This document shows positions 33,901 to 43,723 of a stretch of 64,000 nt of DNA, piece by piece. Made by a program: the position numbers and the translations under genes. Location of the stretch: the NCBI GenBank assembly GCA_023957755.1, contig JAMLGT010000004.1:1-64000 (forward strand). Direction: 5' to 3'. Position 1 is the stretch's first letter, and every line of letters begins with the position of its first letter. The notes beneath the pieces were generated by a model that worked only from the letters and a program-made list of their open reading frames with translations, had not been told where the DNA came from and did no database searches. The DNA is from Chitinophagaceae bacterium. GTDB taxonomy: Bacteria; Bacteroidota; Bacteroidia; Chitinophagales; Chitinophagaceae.

Positions 33901-35241
33901 ATGGAAAAGCAAGTGCTCATACTGGGAGCCGGAGAGAGCGGAATTGGAGCGGCTTTGCTGGCTGCAAAGAATGGATATCCTGTATTTGTCAGTGACGCGG
34001 GGAAGATTGCTGACCTGCACAAAAAGGAGCTCTTTGGATTACAGATTCCATTTGAAGAAGGTGGCCATACCTTATCGAAGCTTGAGGAGGCTGATTTGGT
34101 GATAAAGAGTCCGGGCATTCCGGAAAGTGCGATACCGGTAAAGGCTGTGCGCGAAAAGGGTACGGAACTGATTAGCGAGATTGAATGGGCTTATCGCTTT
34201 AAAGGCGATAGCAAGATCGCTGCTATCACGGGAAGCAATGGGAAAACCACCACCACATCGCTACTATATCATATTATGAAAGTAGCAGGTATGGATGTGG
34301 CACTTACGGGAAATATTGGCTACTCCCTTGCTCGACAGATTGCTACAGACCCCAAACCCTATTACGTGGTGGAAGTGAGTTCTTTCCAACTCGATGATAT
34401 CAAAACCTTCAGACCCAATGTAGCAGTATTAACCAATATCACAGAGGACCACCTCGACAGATATGGATACAAGTTTGAAAACTATATCCGGAGCAAGTTT
34501 GGGATTATTCGGAATCAAAAGGAAGAAGACATTTTTATATATAACGAGGATGATACAGTGACGATGCAGTATCTCCCTGAATTTTTAAATCAAGTAAAAG
34601 CATTACCAATCAGTATGAGAAACAAATTAAAAGAAGGAGCCTACATCAGCGATTATGAAATGAATGTAAGGTTTAGAGACGAGGTAGTAAGAATGAGCGT
34701 GGAAGACTTTGCGCTGAAAGGTAATCATAATAAGTACAATTCTATGGCCGCATCGCTTGCAGCAACTGCCCTGGGTGTAAAAAAAGACAGTGTACGTGAA
34801 GCACTTTCAACTATGGAGAGCCTGGCACACAGGATGCAACCCATTGTTACCATTGGCGGTGTAGAGTTTATTAATGACAGTAAGGCTACCAATGTGAATA
34901 GTACATGGTATGCCCTGGAGAGTATGCAAAAACCGGTGGTGCTTATTCTGGGTGGAGTAGATAAAGGAAATGATTATAGGATTCTCGAGGATTTGGTTAA
35001 AGAAAAAGTACGTGCCATTGTGTGTATGGGTATTGATAACCGCAAGATACATGAGGCTTTTTCGGGAATGACCGGGAAGATTGTAGATGCAATGAGTGCT
35101 GAAGATGCAGCAGAGAAGGCATACGCACTGGCGCAAAAAGGAGACGTGGTATTATTGTCTCCGGCATGTGCAAGTTTCGATCTGTTTAAAAATTATGAAG
35201 ACAGAGGTAATCAGTTTATGAGCGCAGTAAGGGAACTGTAA
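33901..35241 (+). CDS. murD: UDP-MurNAc-L-alanine:D-glutamate ligase MurD
   Basis: A 446-aa Mur ligase adding D-glutamate to UDP-MurNAc-L-Ala. The N-terminal Rossmann domain begins LILGAGESGIGAA; the ATP loop is TGSNGKTTT (near 115), and NITEDHLDRYG and the Mur C-domain motif NDSKATNVNST appear in order. It is preceded by a 122-nt gap, the largest inside the cluster, in which I see only TACCGTTG (33851-33858), a one-mismatch -7 box. An internal promoter is therefore possible. Confidence 0.97.
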   Translation: MEKQVLILGAGESGIGAALLAAKNGYPVFVSDAGKIADLHKKELFGLQIPFEEGGHTLSKLEEADLVIKSPGIPESAIPVKAVREKGTELISEIEWAYRFKGDSKIAAITGSNGKTTTTSLLYHIMKVAGMDVALTGNIGYSLARQIATDPKPYYVVEVSSFQLDDIKTFRPNVAVLTNITEDHLDRYGYKFENYIRSKFGIIRNQKEEDIFIYNEDDTVTMQYLPEFLNQVKALPISMRNKLKEGAYISDYEMNVRFRDEVVRMSVEDFALKGNHNKYNSMAASLAATALGVKKDSVREALSTMESLAHRMQPIVTIGGVEFINDSKATNVNSTWYALESMQKPVVLILGGVDKGNDYRILEDLVKEKVRAIVCMGIDNRKIHEAFSGMTGKIVDAMSAEDAAEKAYALAQKGDVVLLSPACASFDLFKNYEDRGNQFMSAVREL

Positions 35242-35253
35242 TAAAGAATTGAA

Positions 35254-36552
35254 ATGGAATCAACCGAAGACATAAAACTATCCGGAGTACGTAAGGCTGA
35301 AATTGCAGCGACAAAGCTATGGCAGCGCACCAGGGGCGATAAGGTAATCTGGGCTATTGTCATATTGCTTACGATGATTAGTATTTTGGTTGTATATAGC
35401 AGCATTGGGTCGCTTGCCTATAAAATGAATAAGAGTACGGAGAGTTATCTTTTCCGTCAGGTAGGATATATTCTTCTTGGTGTGTTGATTATTTATTTTG
35501 CACACAGGGTGAATTACACCTTTTATTCAAAAATTGCTACCATCTTATTCTTCCTGTGTATTCCATTACTTATCTATACGCTTAAGTATGGTAGTAATAT
35601 CAATGATGCCAGCAGGTGGATAAAGTTACCGGTAATCAATCTTACTTTTCAGACATCTGACCTTGCCAAACTGGCGCTGTTTATCTACCTGAGCCGGTTG
35701 TTAAGCCGCAGGCAGAATGTGATAAAGGATTTCAGGAAAGGGTTTCTTCCGTTGATCATCCCGGTAGGTGTGGTTTGTGTGTTAATTGCACCGGCCAATC
35801 TCTCCACAGCTGCATTGATTGGCGGTATTGCACTGTTATTAATGTTTATCGGGAGGGTGAACACAAAGCATATTTTAGCAGTGATAGGGATAGCGATGAT
35901 TCCCGTGATGCTGCTGGTGATGGTGGCATCTCATTATTACGATAAGGAGACAAAGACAACCAAAGACCTGCCTGCGATTCTTTCGGCTGGCCGTATTCCC
36001 ACGTGGATAAAGAGGGTTCAGAATTTCAGTGCAGGAGATAACACGGATGGTTCATACCAAATCCAGCAGGCTAAAATAGCAATTGCGACCGGTGGTTTTC
36101 TGGGTAAGGGGCCCGGGAAAAGTGAGCAGCGAAATTTTCTGCCACATCCTTACAGCGATTTTATTTATGCAGTGATAATTGAAGAGTATGGATTGCTGGG
36201 AGGAGCGGTAATAATGGTGATTTATCTGCTTTTTCTTTATCGAAGTATAAGGATATTCCAGCGATGTCCCTATGCATTTGGAGCCTTTCTGGCAGTGGCG
36301 CTGAGTTTTACACTGGTGATCCAGGCGATGGTGAACATGGCGGTGAATGTACAGTTGTTTCCCACCACCGGCGTTACGCTTCCGCTGGTGAGCATGGGGG
36401 GGAGCAGCCTGTTGTTTACCTGTGCGGCAATTGGTATCATCCTGTCGGTGGCGCGCAACGTAGAACAGATGGAAGGTAAAGCTGCATTGCAAAGCGAGGT
36501 AGCCGGAGTAGCAGATTCGCAAACAGATAATGAAACTACAACTAAGGAATGA
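35254..36552 (+). CDS. ftsW: Septal peptidoglycan glycosyltransferase FtsW
   Basis: A 432-aa SEDS-family polymerase with about ten membrane helices that polymerises lipid II at the septum with FtsI. Seen features are GSNINDASRWIKLP (an equivalent of the GA-RW element), the catalytic-loop KIAIATGGFLGKGPGKSEQRNFLPHPYSDFIYAVIIEE segment (core GKGPGKS and LPHPYSDFI), and a final NMGV-like element MAVNVQLFPTTGVTLPLVSMGGSS in pieces. The C-terminal cytoplasmic tail is acidic. It overlaps murG by 4 bases (ATGA). Confidence 0.95.
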   Translation: MESTEDIKLSGVRKAEIAATKLWQRTRGDKVIWAIVILLTMISILVVYSSIGSLAYKMNKSTESYLFRQVGYILLGVLIIYFAHRVNYTFYSKIATILFFLCIPLLIYTLKYGSNINDASRWIKLPVINLTFQTSDLAKLALFIYLSRLLSRRQNVIKDFRKGFLPLIIPVGVVCVLIAPANLSTAALIGGIALLLMFIGRVNTKHILAVIGIAMIPVMLLVMVASHYYDKETKTTKDLPAILSAGRIPTWIKRVQNFSAGDNTDGSYQIQQAKIAIATGGFLGKGPGKSEQRNFLPHPYSDFIYAVIIEEYGLLGGAVIMVIYLLFLYRSIRIFQRCPYAFGAFLAVALSFTLVIQAMVNMAVNVQLFPTTGVTLPLVSMGGSSLLFTCAAIGIILSVARNVEQMEGKAALQSEVAGVADSQTDNETTTKE

Positions 36553-37652
36553 GTACGGCATCACATAAAAGAATAATAATAGCGGGTGGTGGAACCGGTG
36601 GCCACATCTTTCCGGGTTTGGCTATAGCGGGTGCATTGCAGCGCATACAGCCTGCTACAGAGATTCTTTTTGTAGGAGCAGAGGGTAAGATGGAAATGCA
36701 GCGTGTACCGGAGGCGGGATATAATATTGTGGGTCTGAACATCGCAGGATTCAATCGGAGTTCTTTGTGGAAGAATCTGAGTCTGCCTTTCAAGTTAATT
36801 ATGAGTTTTTTGAAAGTCAGAAGTGTATTCAGAAAGTTTCGGCCTGATGCAGTGGTGGGTGTCGGAGGCTATTCCAGTTTTCCGGTATTAAGATCTGCTC
36901 AATCGCGGGGAGTTCCCAGTTTCATTCACGAAAGCAACTCTTTACCCGGCAGGAGCAATTTGATGTTGGGGAAGAAGGCTACAAGGATATTCGTGGCCAG
37001 TGATGGAATGGAAAAGTATTTTCCAAAGGAAAAATTAGTGGTTTCCGGAAATCCTGTGAGGTCAGCATTGACGGAGCGAGCAGATAAAGATGAAGCAGTG
37101 AGATTCTTTGGTTTGCAGCCGGGTAAAAAGACCGTACTGGTCGTAGGTGGAAGTCTCGGGGCCAGAAGCATTAATGAGGCGATACAGGCACACCTGGATA
37201 CTTTCATAAGAGAAGAGGTGCAACTAATCTGGCAAACCGGAAAGACCTTTAATCGTGATGCCGGCATTCAGGCTGATGAAACGCAGGGGGTATGGTGCCA
37301 GCCTTTCATAGGAGATATGAAAATGGCTTACGGTGCTGCTGATGTGGTGATAGCCAGAGCCGGAGCTATGACAATCGCAGAACTGAAGGTGCAGCATAAG
37401 GCAAGTATTCTGGTTCCCTATCCGTTTGCTGCCGAGGATCATCAAACAGTGAATGCCAGCGTACTGGTCGCTAAGAGGGCGGCAATCATTGTGAAGGATA
37501 GTGAAGTTCAGGAAATGTTGATACCTGAATTGCTTAGACTGATTACTGACAAGAGCAGGATAGAGGAGATGGAGCACAACATTGGAAAAGAAGCGGTAAA
37601 AGACGCTGATACAATAATAGCCCGGGAGATTCTAAATAGTTTAAAATCGTAG
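36549..37652 (+). CDS. murG: UDP-GlcNAc:lipid I N-acetylglucosaminyltransferase MurG
   Basis: A 367-aa GT28 enzyme on the inner face of the membrane that makes lipid II. The lipid-binding G-loop GGGTGGHIFPG lies at 10-20, followed by GAEGKMEMQRVP, the NRSS and VGVGGYSS motifs. In the C-terminal half are a second glycine loop GGSLGARSIN and the UDP-GlcNAc motif ARAGAMTIAEL. All are in usual order and the length is typical. Start overlaps the ftsW stop; murC follows with no gap. Confidence 0.97.
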   Translation: MSTASHKRIIIAGGGTGGHIFPGLAIAGALQRIQPATEILFVGAEGKMEMQRVPEAGYNIVGLNIAGFNRSSLWKNLSLPFKLIMSFLKVRSVFRKFRPDAVVGVGGYSSFPVLRSAQSRGVPSFIHESNSLPGRSNLMLGKKATRIFVASDGMEKYFPKEKLVVSGNPVRSALTERADKDEAVRFFGLQPGKKTVLVVGGSLGARSINEAIQAHLDTFIREEVQLIWQTGKTFNRDAGIQADETQGVWCQPFIGDMKMAYGAADVVIARAGAMTIAELKVQHKASILVPYPFAAEDHQTVNASVLVAKRAAIIVKDSEVQEMLIPELLRLITDKSRIEEMEHNIGKEAVKDADTIIAREILNSLKS

Positions 37653-39059
37653 ATGACAGGAGTTGCCAACATATCGCGAGTTTATTTCATTGGGATAGGT
37701 GGAATTGGTATGAGTGCCATTGCCAGATATTTCTTAGCCCGCGGGGCTATGGTGAGTGGCTATGACAGGACTCCTTCTCAGAACATTGAGCAACTGATCA
37801 GAGAAGGTGCATCTGTTCACTTTGAAGATAAGGTGGATATGATTGACAAAGAAGCGCAATTAGTTGTGTACACTCCTGCCATTCCGGGTAATCATAGCGA
37901 ACTCACATGGTATCGTACAAATCGGTATGATGTGAAGAAAAGAAGTGAGGTGCTGGCTGACATTACGGAGGGAGGCTTCAATATATGCATTGCCGGTACA
38001 CATGGAAAGACCACGATGACTACGATGACTGCACATATCCTCAGACATAGCGGTTATGGTTGCAATGCGTTTCTGGGTGGTATTTCGCTGAATTATCAGA
38101 CTAACTACTGGAGGAGCGATAATAATGTAAATGTAGTAGAGGCTGATGAATATGACAGGAGCTTTTTGAAATTGAATCCTACTATTGCTGTCATATCAGC
38201 TATGGATGCAGATCATCTGGAGGTGTATGGCAATGTGGAGAATATGAGAGCGGCCTTCGGGTCTTTCTCTGAAAGAATAGACAGCGCCGGAGTCCTTTTT
38301 GCTAAGTATGGCCTTGAGTTAAATTCTTCCTATACGGGGAGGCGTATTCGTTATTCCCTGCAAAATGATCAGGCTGATGTTTATGCAGAAAGTATTGTGA
38401 TGAAGGATGGAGGGTACAACTTTGATGTGGTATCTGCATCATGGAGGTTAGACGGAGTGAGGCTGAACATGATTGGGATGATAAATGTGGAGAATATTGT
38501 AGCGGCCATATCGATTGCCCATGAATTAAAGATAGAGGATGAGAAGATAAAAGCAGCAGTAGCCGCATTTCGCGGAGTGAAGAGGAGGTTTGAATATGTG
38601 ATTCATCCTGCTGAGGCAAGGCAATCAGGCAGGGATGTGGTTTACATTGACGACTATGCGCATCATCCCGGAGAACTGAAAGCAATGATCAATGGTGTGA
38701 GGGGGCTGTTTAATGACAGATGGATGACGGTAATTTTTCAGCCACATCTTTACTCTCGTACTCATGATTTTTATAAGGAGTTCGCTGCGGCACTCTCAAT
38801 TGCAAACAGGGTAGTGTTATTGCCTGTTTATCCTGCGCGTGAATTGCCTATGCCGGGTGTTACATCCCATTTGATTGCTGATGCAATGGACCACGACAGG
38901 GTAATGGTAATGAATAAAGAAGATTTGCTGAAATGGCTTGGGGCAGATTATTTGAATGGGCTTCCACATGCAGTGGGTGGCGATGTGCTGATTACAGCAG
39001 GAGCGGGTAATATTGATCAGTTAGTGAATTCTATCAGAGAAATAATTTTAAATCATTAA
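37653..39059 (+). CDS. murC: UDP-N-acetylmuramate:L-alanine ligase MurC
   Basis: A 468-aa Mur ligase adding the first stem amino acid, L-alanine. The N-terminal domain has FIGIGGIGMSAIARY (12-26), the ATP loop GTHGKTTMT near 116, EADEYDRSF near 170 and the DDYAHHP motif in the C-terminal domain. All are standard for MurC and distinguish it from Mpl. It starts directly after the murG stop and is followed after 3 nt by ftsQ. Confidence 0.97.
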   Translation: MTGVANISRVYFIGIGGIGMSAIARYFLARGAMVSGYDRTPSQNIEQLIREGASVHFEDKVDMIDKEAQLVVYTPAIPGNHSELTWYRTNRYDVKKRSEVLADITEGGFNICIAGTHGKTTMTTMTAHILRHSGYGCNAFLGGISLNYQTNYWRSDNNVNVVEADEYDRSFLKLNPTIAVISAMDADHLEVYGNVENMRAAFGSFSERIDSAGVLFAKYGLELNSSYTGRRIRYSLQNDQADVYAESIVMKDGGYNFDVVSASWRLDGVRLNMIGMINVENIVAAISIAHELKIEDEKIKAAVAAFRGVKRRFEYVIHPAEARQSGRDVVYIDDYAHHPGELKAMINGVRGLFNDRWMTVIFQPHLYSRTHDFYKEFAAALSIANRVVLLPVYPARELPMPGVTSHLIADAMDHDRVMVMNKEDLLKWLGADYLNGLPHAVGGDVLITAGAGNIDQLVNSIREIILNH

Positions 39060-39062
39060 AAA

Positions 39063-40280
39063 ATGCCGGACATGAAGAAGAAATTTCCTGCGTGGTTGAA
39101 ACTGACAGTATGGGTGCTGACAGCTGCCGGCATCCTGATTATCACCGCATCGGCTATTGGTGGGAAAGATAGAAAACAAATCGCAGAGATTCAGATAAGA
39201 ATTAACGGAAAGGGTAATCAGTTGTTTATAAATGAATCACAGGTTTCCGGACTTCTGGAAAAAGCTGCGTCAGGTTCGCTCAAAAATCAATTGGTAAGAG
39301 ACCTGGATATGAACTATCTGGAAGACGAACTGCGGAAAAACACCTGGATAAAGTCAGCTGAATTGTATGTGGACAATAACAACATTCTGCGGGTGAATAT
39401 AGAGGAGCGAAATCCGGTGGCAAGAGTATTTGATACCAAAGGTAACTCCTGGTATTTCAGTGATGAGTCAGAGGTTTTGCCGCTTAGTAGTTTGTATTCT
39501 GCCCGTGTGCCAGTATTTACGGGGTTCCCTTCATCCGGGAAGAAGATGAGTGGAGAAGACAGTACATTAATGCAATCAGTGGTAGCGGTTTCAGAATATT
39601 TACTGGATCATCCGTTTTGGATGTCTCAGATTGATGAGGTAACAATTACCCCTACGGGGAAATTTGAAATGATTCCAAAGCTGGGAGAACAGATTATACG
39701 GTTTGGAAATGGCGAGGATGTGAGGGAGAAATTTAGCAAGCTACTGGCGTTTTACAGACAGGTGCAGTCGAGAACCGGATGGAATTGGTATTCTGTGGTA
39801 GATGTACAGTATAAGGGGCAGGTAGTAGCAGAGAAAAAAGATGCGGCTGAGATAAAAGCAGATTCACTGGCGGCATTGCGAATAATGAAATCTATTGTAG
39901 AAGAAGCAAGGAGAAAATCAGAGGATTCCACTCGCATACAACTTCCTTCAAAAGAAACTAGTGGGCCGGGTGCAATAACTACGCAGGAACGTGATGAACC
40001 CGAAATTATTCAGACTGTAACTCCACAGAATGCAGGTAACCCCCAATCTTTTGATCCGGCTCCGGAGGCAGAGAGTTACCATAAGGAAGAAAAGGAAGCG
40101 ACTCCGAAAGCAAACCGCCCCGCCACCGTGGAACCTAAAAAGCAACCATCGGTAAAACAGGAAGTGAAGCAGCAGGGTGAAAAGAAGAAGGAAGAAAAAA
40201 ATGAGGAGATAAAGGAAGAGAAGAAGATACCTAAGGCGATAATGCCATCAAAAAATGAGACAGAGCAAACAAACCAATAA
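39063..40280 (+). CDS. ftsQ: Cell division protein FtsQ with long charged C-terminal tail
   Basis: A 405-aa bitopic divisome protein. One membrane helix (about 12-33) is followed by a POTRA-like segment (about 38-115) and the FtsQ beta domain (about 116-260). The remaining 140 residues (about 262-405) are low complexity: mixed Ala/Asp/Lys, then Pro-rich, then a tract of Lys and Glu (KKKEEKNEEIKEEKK near 377-392). FtsQ is normally about 250-280 aa, so the tail is an extension, and it should be periplasmic. Identification rests on position, topology and the REKFSKLLAFYRQV segment. Confidence 0.88.
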   Translation: MPDMKKKFPAWLKLTVWVLTAAGILIITASAIGGKDRKQIAEIQIRINGKGNQLFINESQVSGLLEKAASGSLKNQLVRDLDMNYLEDELRKNTWIKSAELYVDNNNILRVNIEERNPVARVFDTKGNSWYFSDESEVLPLSSLYSARVPVFTGFPSSGKKMSGEDSTLMQSVVAVSEYLLDHPFWMSQIDEVTITPTGKFEMIPKLGEQIIRFGNGEDVREKFSKLLAFYRQVQSRTGWNWYSVVDVQYKGQVVAEKKDAAEIKADSLAALRIMKSIVEEARRKSEDSTRIQLPSKETSGPGAITTQERDEPEIIQTVTPQNAGNPQSFDPAPEAESYHKEEKEATPKANRPATVEPKKQPSVKQEVKQQGEKKKEEKNEEIKEEKKIPKAIMPSKNETEQTNQ

Positions 40281-40326
40281 AACATACACAATCACATCGC
40301 AGGCAACTGCATAAAAATCAACAATT

Positions 40327-41676
40327 ATGAACAACGAAAATCCAATTATTGTAGGGCTTGACATAGGGACTACAAAAATTGCTGCAATCGCAGGAAGAAA
40401 AAATGAGTATGGCAAGCTCGAAATTCTGGGCTTTGGAAGAGCTGCCAGCAATGGGGTTCAGCATGGAATGGTGCTGAATATCGACCAGACAATTAAAGCT
40501 ATTGAGGCTGCTCTTGAAAATTGCCGTGCAAGCAATCCGAGCCTTCCGATAAAGGAAGTGTATGTAGGGATTGCCGGCCACCATATTAAGAGTCTGCAAA
40601 CCAGGGGCGACATTGTAAGGCAGGATACCGAAGAAGAAATCTCACAGGCTGATATCGATCAGTTGATCCGGGACCAGTACAAAACGTATATACCAGCCGG
40701 TGACCGTATCCTGGATGTGATTCCTCAGGAATTCACGGTAGATAATTTTCAAAATATACCTGACCCTGTAGGATACAGCGGAGTGAAGGTGGGAGCCAAC
40801 TTTCATATTATAACAGGAGATAAGAACGCAATTAAAAATATCAACAGAAGTGTAGAACGTGCAGGATTAGAAATTAAAGATTTGGTTTTGCAGCCATTAG
40901 CTTCGGCGGCTGCTGTAATGAATGAGCATGATCTGGAAGCAGGAGTCGCTATCGTGGATATTGGTGGCGGTACCACAGACCTTGCAATTTATTATGAAGG
41001 TATCATCAAGCATACGGCTGTCATTCCGTTTGGTGGCGAGAACATCACCATGGATATCAAGAGTGGGCTTGGGGTATTGAAGACACAGGCAGAGCAGATG
41101 AAGATCCAATTTGGAAGTGCGCTTGTGAATGAAACAAAGGCTAATCAGTTCATTACAATCCCCGGGTTGAGAGGGCTGGAGCCCAAAGAAGTGAGTGTGA
41201 AAACACTTGCTGGAATTATTCAGGCAAGGATGGCAGAGATTCTGGATTTCGTATCCTATCACCTGAAGCAGATAGGGCTTGAAAGAGCATTAAATGGAGG
41301 CATCATCCTTACCGGTGGTGGTTCACAATTAAAGCACCTGATTCAGCTTACAGAGTATCAGACAGGATTAAATGCGCGTATAGGTCTGCCTACCGAGCAT
41401 CTTGCTTCGGGCCACATAGAAGAGTTGGCTAAGCCGATGTATTCAACCTGTCTGGGACTGATCCTTAAAGGGTATAATGATTATGAGAATAAGCGCAAGA
41501 AGTTTGAGAAAGACTTTTTAAAGGTGGAAGTGTCAGGTGTGCCTGAGGCTCCACAGGAAGAAGTGCTTGAAACAGCTAAGAAAACTTCGAAGAGAAAAAC
41601 CCTTAAAGATTTCTTAGACAGTTGGAAGATAGGCCTTATCGACCTGTTCAAGGAAGAAGAGGATGCCAAATTATAA
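40327..41676 (+). CDS. ftsA: Cell division protein FtsA
   Basis: A 449-aa actin-like protein that tethers FtsZ to the membrane and recruits the divisome. The phosphate-1 motif GLDIGTTKIAAI is at 9-20, the inserted 1C domain spans about 85-165, phosphate-2 is IVDIGGGTTDLAIY (in 213-226), and the adenosine motif is ILTGGGSQLKHL. The C-terminal membrane-targeting amphipathic helix is visible at the end, in DFLDSWKIGLIDLFKEE. A 46-nt gap separates it from ftsQ. Confidence 0.96.
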   Translation: MNNENPIIVGLDIGTTKIAAIAGRKNEYGKLEILGFGRAASNGVQHGMVLNIDQTIKAIEAALENCRASNPSLPIKEVYVGIAGHHIKSLQTRGDIVRQDTEEEISQADIDQLIRDQYKTYIPAGDRILDVIPQEFTVDNFQNIPDPVGYSGVKVGANFHIITGDKNAIKNINRSVERAGLEIKDLVLQPLASAAAVMNEHDLEAGVAIVDIGGGTTDLAIYYEGIIKHTAVIPFGGENITMDIKSGLGVLKTQAEQMKIQFGSALVNETKANQFITIPGLRGLEPKEVSVKTLAGIIQARMAEILDFVSYHLKQIGLERALNGGIILTGGGSQLKHLIQLTEYQTGLNARIGLPTEHLASGHIEELAKPMYSTCLGLILKGYNDYENKRKKFEKDFLKVEVSGVPEAPQEEVLETAKKTSKRKTLKDFLDSWKIGLIDLFKEEEDAKL

Positions 41677-41719
41677 TCAAAAGTGATATTTAACTTACTA
41701 ACCAAAAAATAATTTACAC

Positions 41720-43630
41720 ATGATACAGTTTGATCTGCCTAAAGAGCAATCCTCCATCCTTAAAGTAATAGGGATTGGTGGTGGAGGCGGTAATGCAGTG
41801 AACCACATGTTCGGACAGAATATTGAAGGAGTGAATTTTATTATCTGCAATACAGATGCTCAGGCATTAGCCCATAGTAATATTCCCAATAAGATTCAGT
41901 TAGGCCCTACGCTTACCCAGGGACTGGGTGCGGGCGCAAATCCTGAAATCGGAAGGGAAGCTACGAGGGAAAGCCTCGATGAAATCAGAAAGATATTAGA
42001 AGTTAATACCAAGATGGCATTTATTACTGCCGGAATGGGGGGAGGCACCGGTACCGGCGGAGCCCCTATTGTAGCGAAGATTTGTAAGGAACTGGGGATT
42101 CTGACAGTGGGTATTGTAACAACTCCGTTTGCGTATGAGGGTAAGAAAAGGTTTGCGCAGGCAATGGAGGGAATCGAGAACCTAAAAAGCCAGGTGGATA
42201 CACTGCTGGTGATAAGCAATGATAAGCTCAGGCATCAGTTTGGTAACCTGACAGTAAAAGCAGCATTTAATAAAGCAGATAATGTACTGGCTACTGCGGC
42301 GAAGTGTATTACTGATGTGATAAATAGCACAGGTCAGATCAATGTCGATTTTGCCGATGTATGCACAGTGATGAAGAATGGGGGAGTAGCCATCCTCGGA
42401 AGTGCTGAGGTGGAAGGAGAAAACAGGGCACAAAAAGCAATTGAACAGGCGCTGAATTCACCATTGCTCAATGACAATGATATCAGAGGAGCCAGATGGA
42501 TACTGATTAATATTAATTCTGCCGAAGGCGAGCATGAGTTCACAATGGACGAGGTGGATATTATTCAGACCTATTTGCTTAGCAAAGCCGGGGAGAATAC
42601 AGATGTGATAATGGGACTGGGATATAATAATGATCTTCAGAATAAAATTGGTATTACACTCATTGCCACCGGATTTGAGAACAAAGAGAATGAAGGTGAA
42701 CTGGAAAGTGCGAAACCGGGAAAGATCGAGCCTGAAAAAGAGGTACTGGAGTTAAAGCCTATGGAAAAGAAGAATGTAGTGCAACCGCTCTTTGTATTTG
42801 ACCAGGAGGTGAAGGAAGAGCCCAAGATGGAGGTGCAGGAAGTGGAGGAGCCGGAAGCAACCGGGCTTATCAAGTCTGAAATCATTGCAGCATTACAGGA
42901 GGAGTCAGAGGAGTTGATTGAGGAAGAACTGATGCCGGAAATTTTAGGGGAAGATGCTAAACCCGAAGAGAAAGAGGAGGATCCTGTGGAAGAAAGGGAA
43001 ATGCTCCATTTTGAATTAAATAGTGAAGGTGAGATTTCAACACCGATTGAACTGAATCTTTCCACGAGTAAAGAGGATGAATTGTTGAAATCAGAAAATA
43101 TATCACAGGAGAAAAGACAGGAAGAATCTGAGCAGACCGGAAGTTTTCTGGCGAAGCCGGCTCAGATTTACGTAGAGGAAAGGCCATTAAGAGATTCCAT
43201 TATCTTTGAGACCCCTTCTGCTATACAAAGTAATAAGACGGAAGAAGATCCATCTGATGAAATGCAATTAGTAGAAAAGAGTTCCAATAATACGACGGAG
43301 CAGGTTGATGAACCAAAGGTGAGTCAAACACTGCCCATCATGACTTCAGATGTTGAGGAACCGCCGATGGTGGACAAAACAGATGATTTAAGGCGCCGGG
43401 CTACGGAGCGAATTGAGAAATTAAGGAGGTTATCCTTTAATGTCAATGCTGCTGATCCAAATAATGAGTTTGAAACTGTTCCTGCCTATCTCCGTCGTAA
43501 TTTGGAATTGCATAATTCAATTGCCAACGTAGAAACATTCTATAGTAATTACACAGTCAGGTCCGACGAGAATAACCAGGTTGAAATCAGTAGTCTTAAT
43601 AACTACCTCTCAGGTAAGAAGCCTGATTAG
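41720..43630 (+). CDS. ftsZ: Cell division protein FtsZ with unusually long linker
   Basis: The tubulin-like GTPase forming the Z ring, 636 aa compared with 380-500 in most bacteria. The GTPase core covers about 1-320, with the tubulin signature GGGTGTGGAP at 107-116 and the T7 loop synergy residues in NVDFADVCTVM. A disordered acidic linker (about 321-555) is rich in Glu, Pro and Lys. Then come a basic helix DLRRRATERIEKLRRL and the conserved C-terminal peptide VPAYLRRNLEL (587-597) that binds FtsA. About 40 further residues follow this peptide, which is uncommon. A terminator follows. Confidence 0.96.
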   Translation: MIQFDLPKEQSSILKVIGIGGGGGNAVNHMFGQNIEGVNFIICNTDAQALAHSNIPNKIQLGPTLTQGLGAGANPEIGREATRESLDEIRKILEVNTKMAFITAGMGGGTGTGGAPIVAKICKELGILTVGIVTTPFAYEGKKRFAQAMEGIENLKSQVDTLLVISNDKLRHQFGNLTVKAAFNKADNVLATAAKCITDVINSTGQINVDFADVCTVMKNGGVAILGSAEVEGENRAQKAIEQALNSPLLNDNDIRGARWILININSAEGEHEFTMDEVDIIQTYLLSKAGENTDVIMGLGYNNDLQNKIGITLIATGFENKENEGELESAKPGKIEPEKEVLELKPMEKKNVVQPLFVFDQEVKEEPKMEVQEVEEPEATGLIKSEIIAALQEESEELIEEELMPEILGEDAKPEEKEEDPVEEREMLHFELNSEGEISTPIELNLSTSKEDELLKSENISQEKRQEESEQTGSFLAKPAQIYVEERPLRDSIIFETPSAIQSNKTEEDPSDEMQLVEKSSNNTTEQVDEPKVSQTLPIMTSDVEEPPMVDKTDDLRRRATERIEKLRRLSFNVNAADPNNEFETVPAYLRRNLELHNSIANVETFYSNYTVRSDENNQVEISSLNNYLSGKKPD

Positions 43631-43673
43631 TTCATGGATTTTTGTTGATTTTTTTGTTGAGATGTGTATTGTT

Positions 43674-43703
43674 ACCCCGGCACCTTTTGGTTTCGGGGTT
43701 TTT
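43674..43703 (+). terminator. Terminator after ftsZ, end of the dcw cluster
   Basis: An ACCCCG/CGGGGT stem with an inner ACC/GGT pairing and a T5 tail, 44 nt after the ftsZ stop. The T run suits the plus strand. Confidence 0.8.
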
Positions 43704-43723
43704 GTTTGCCACAGGACTGGTAT

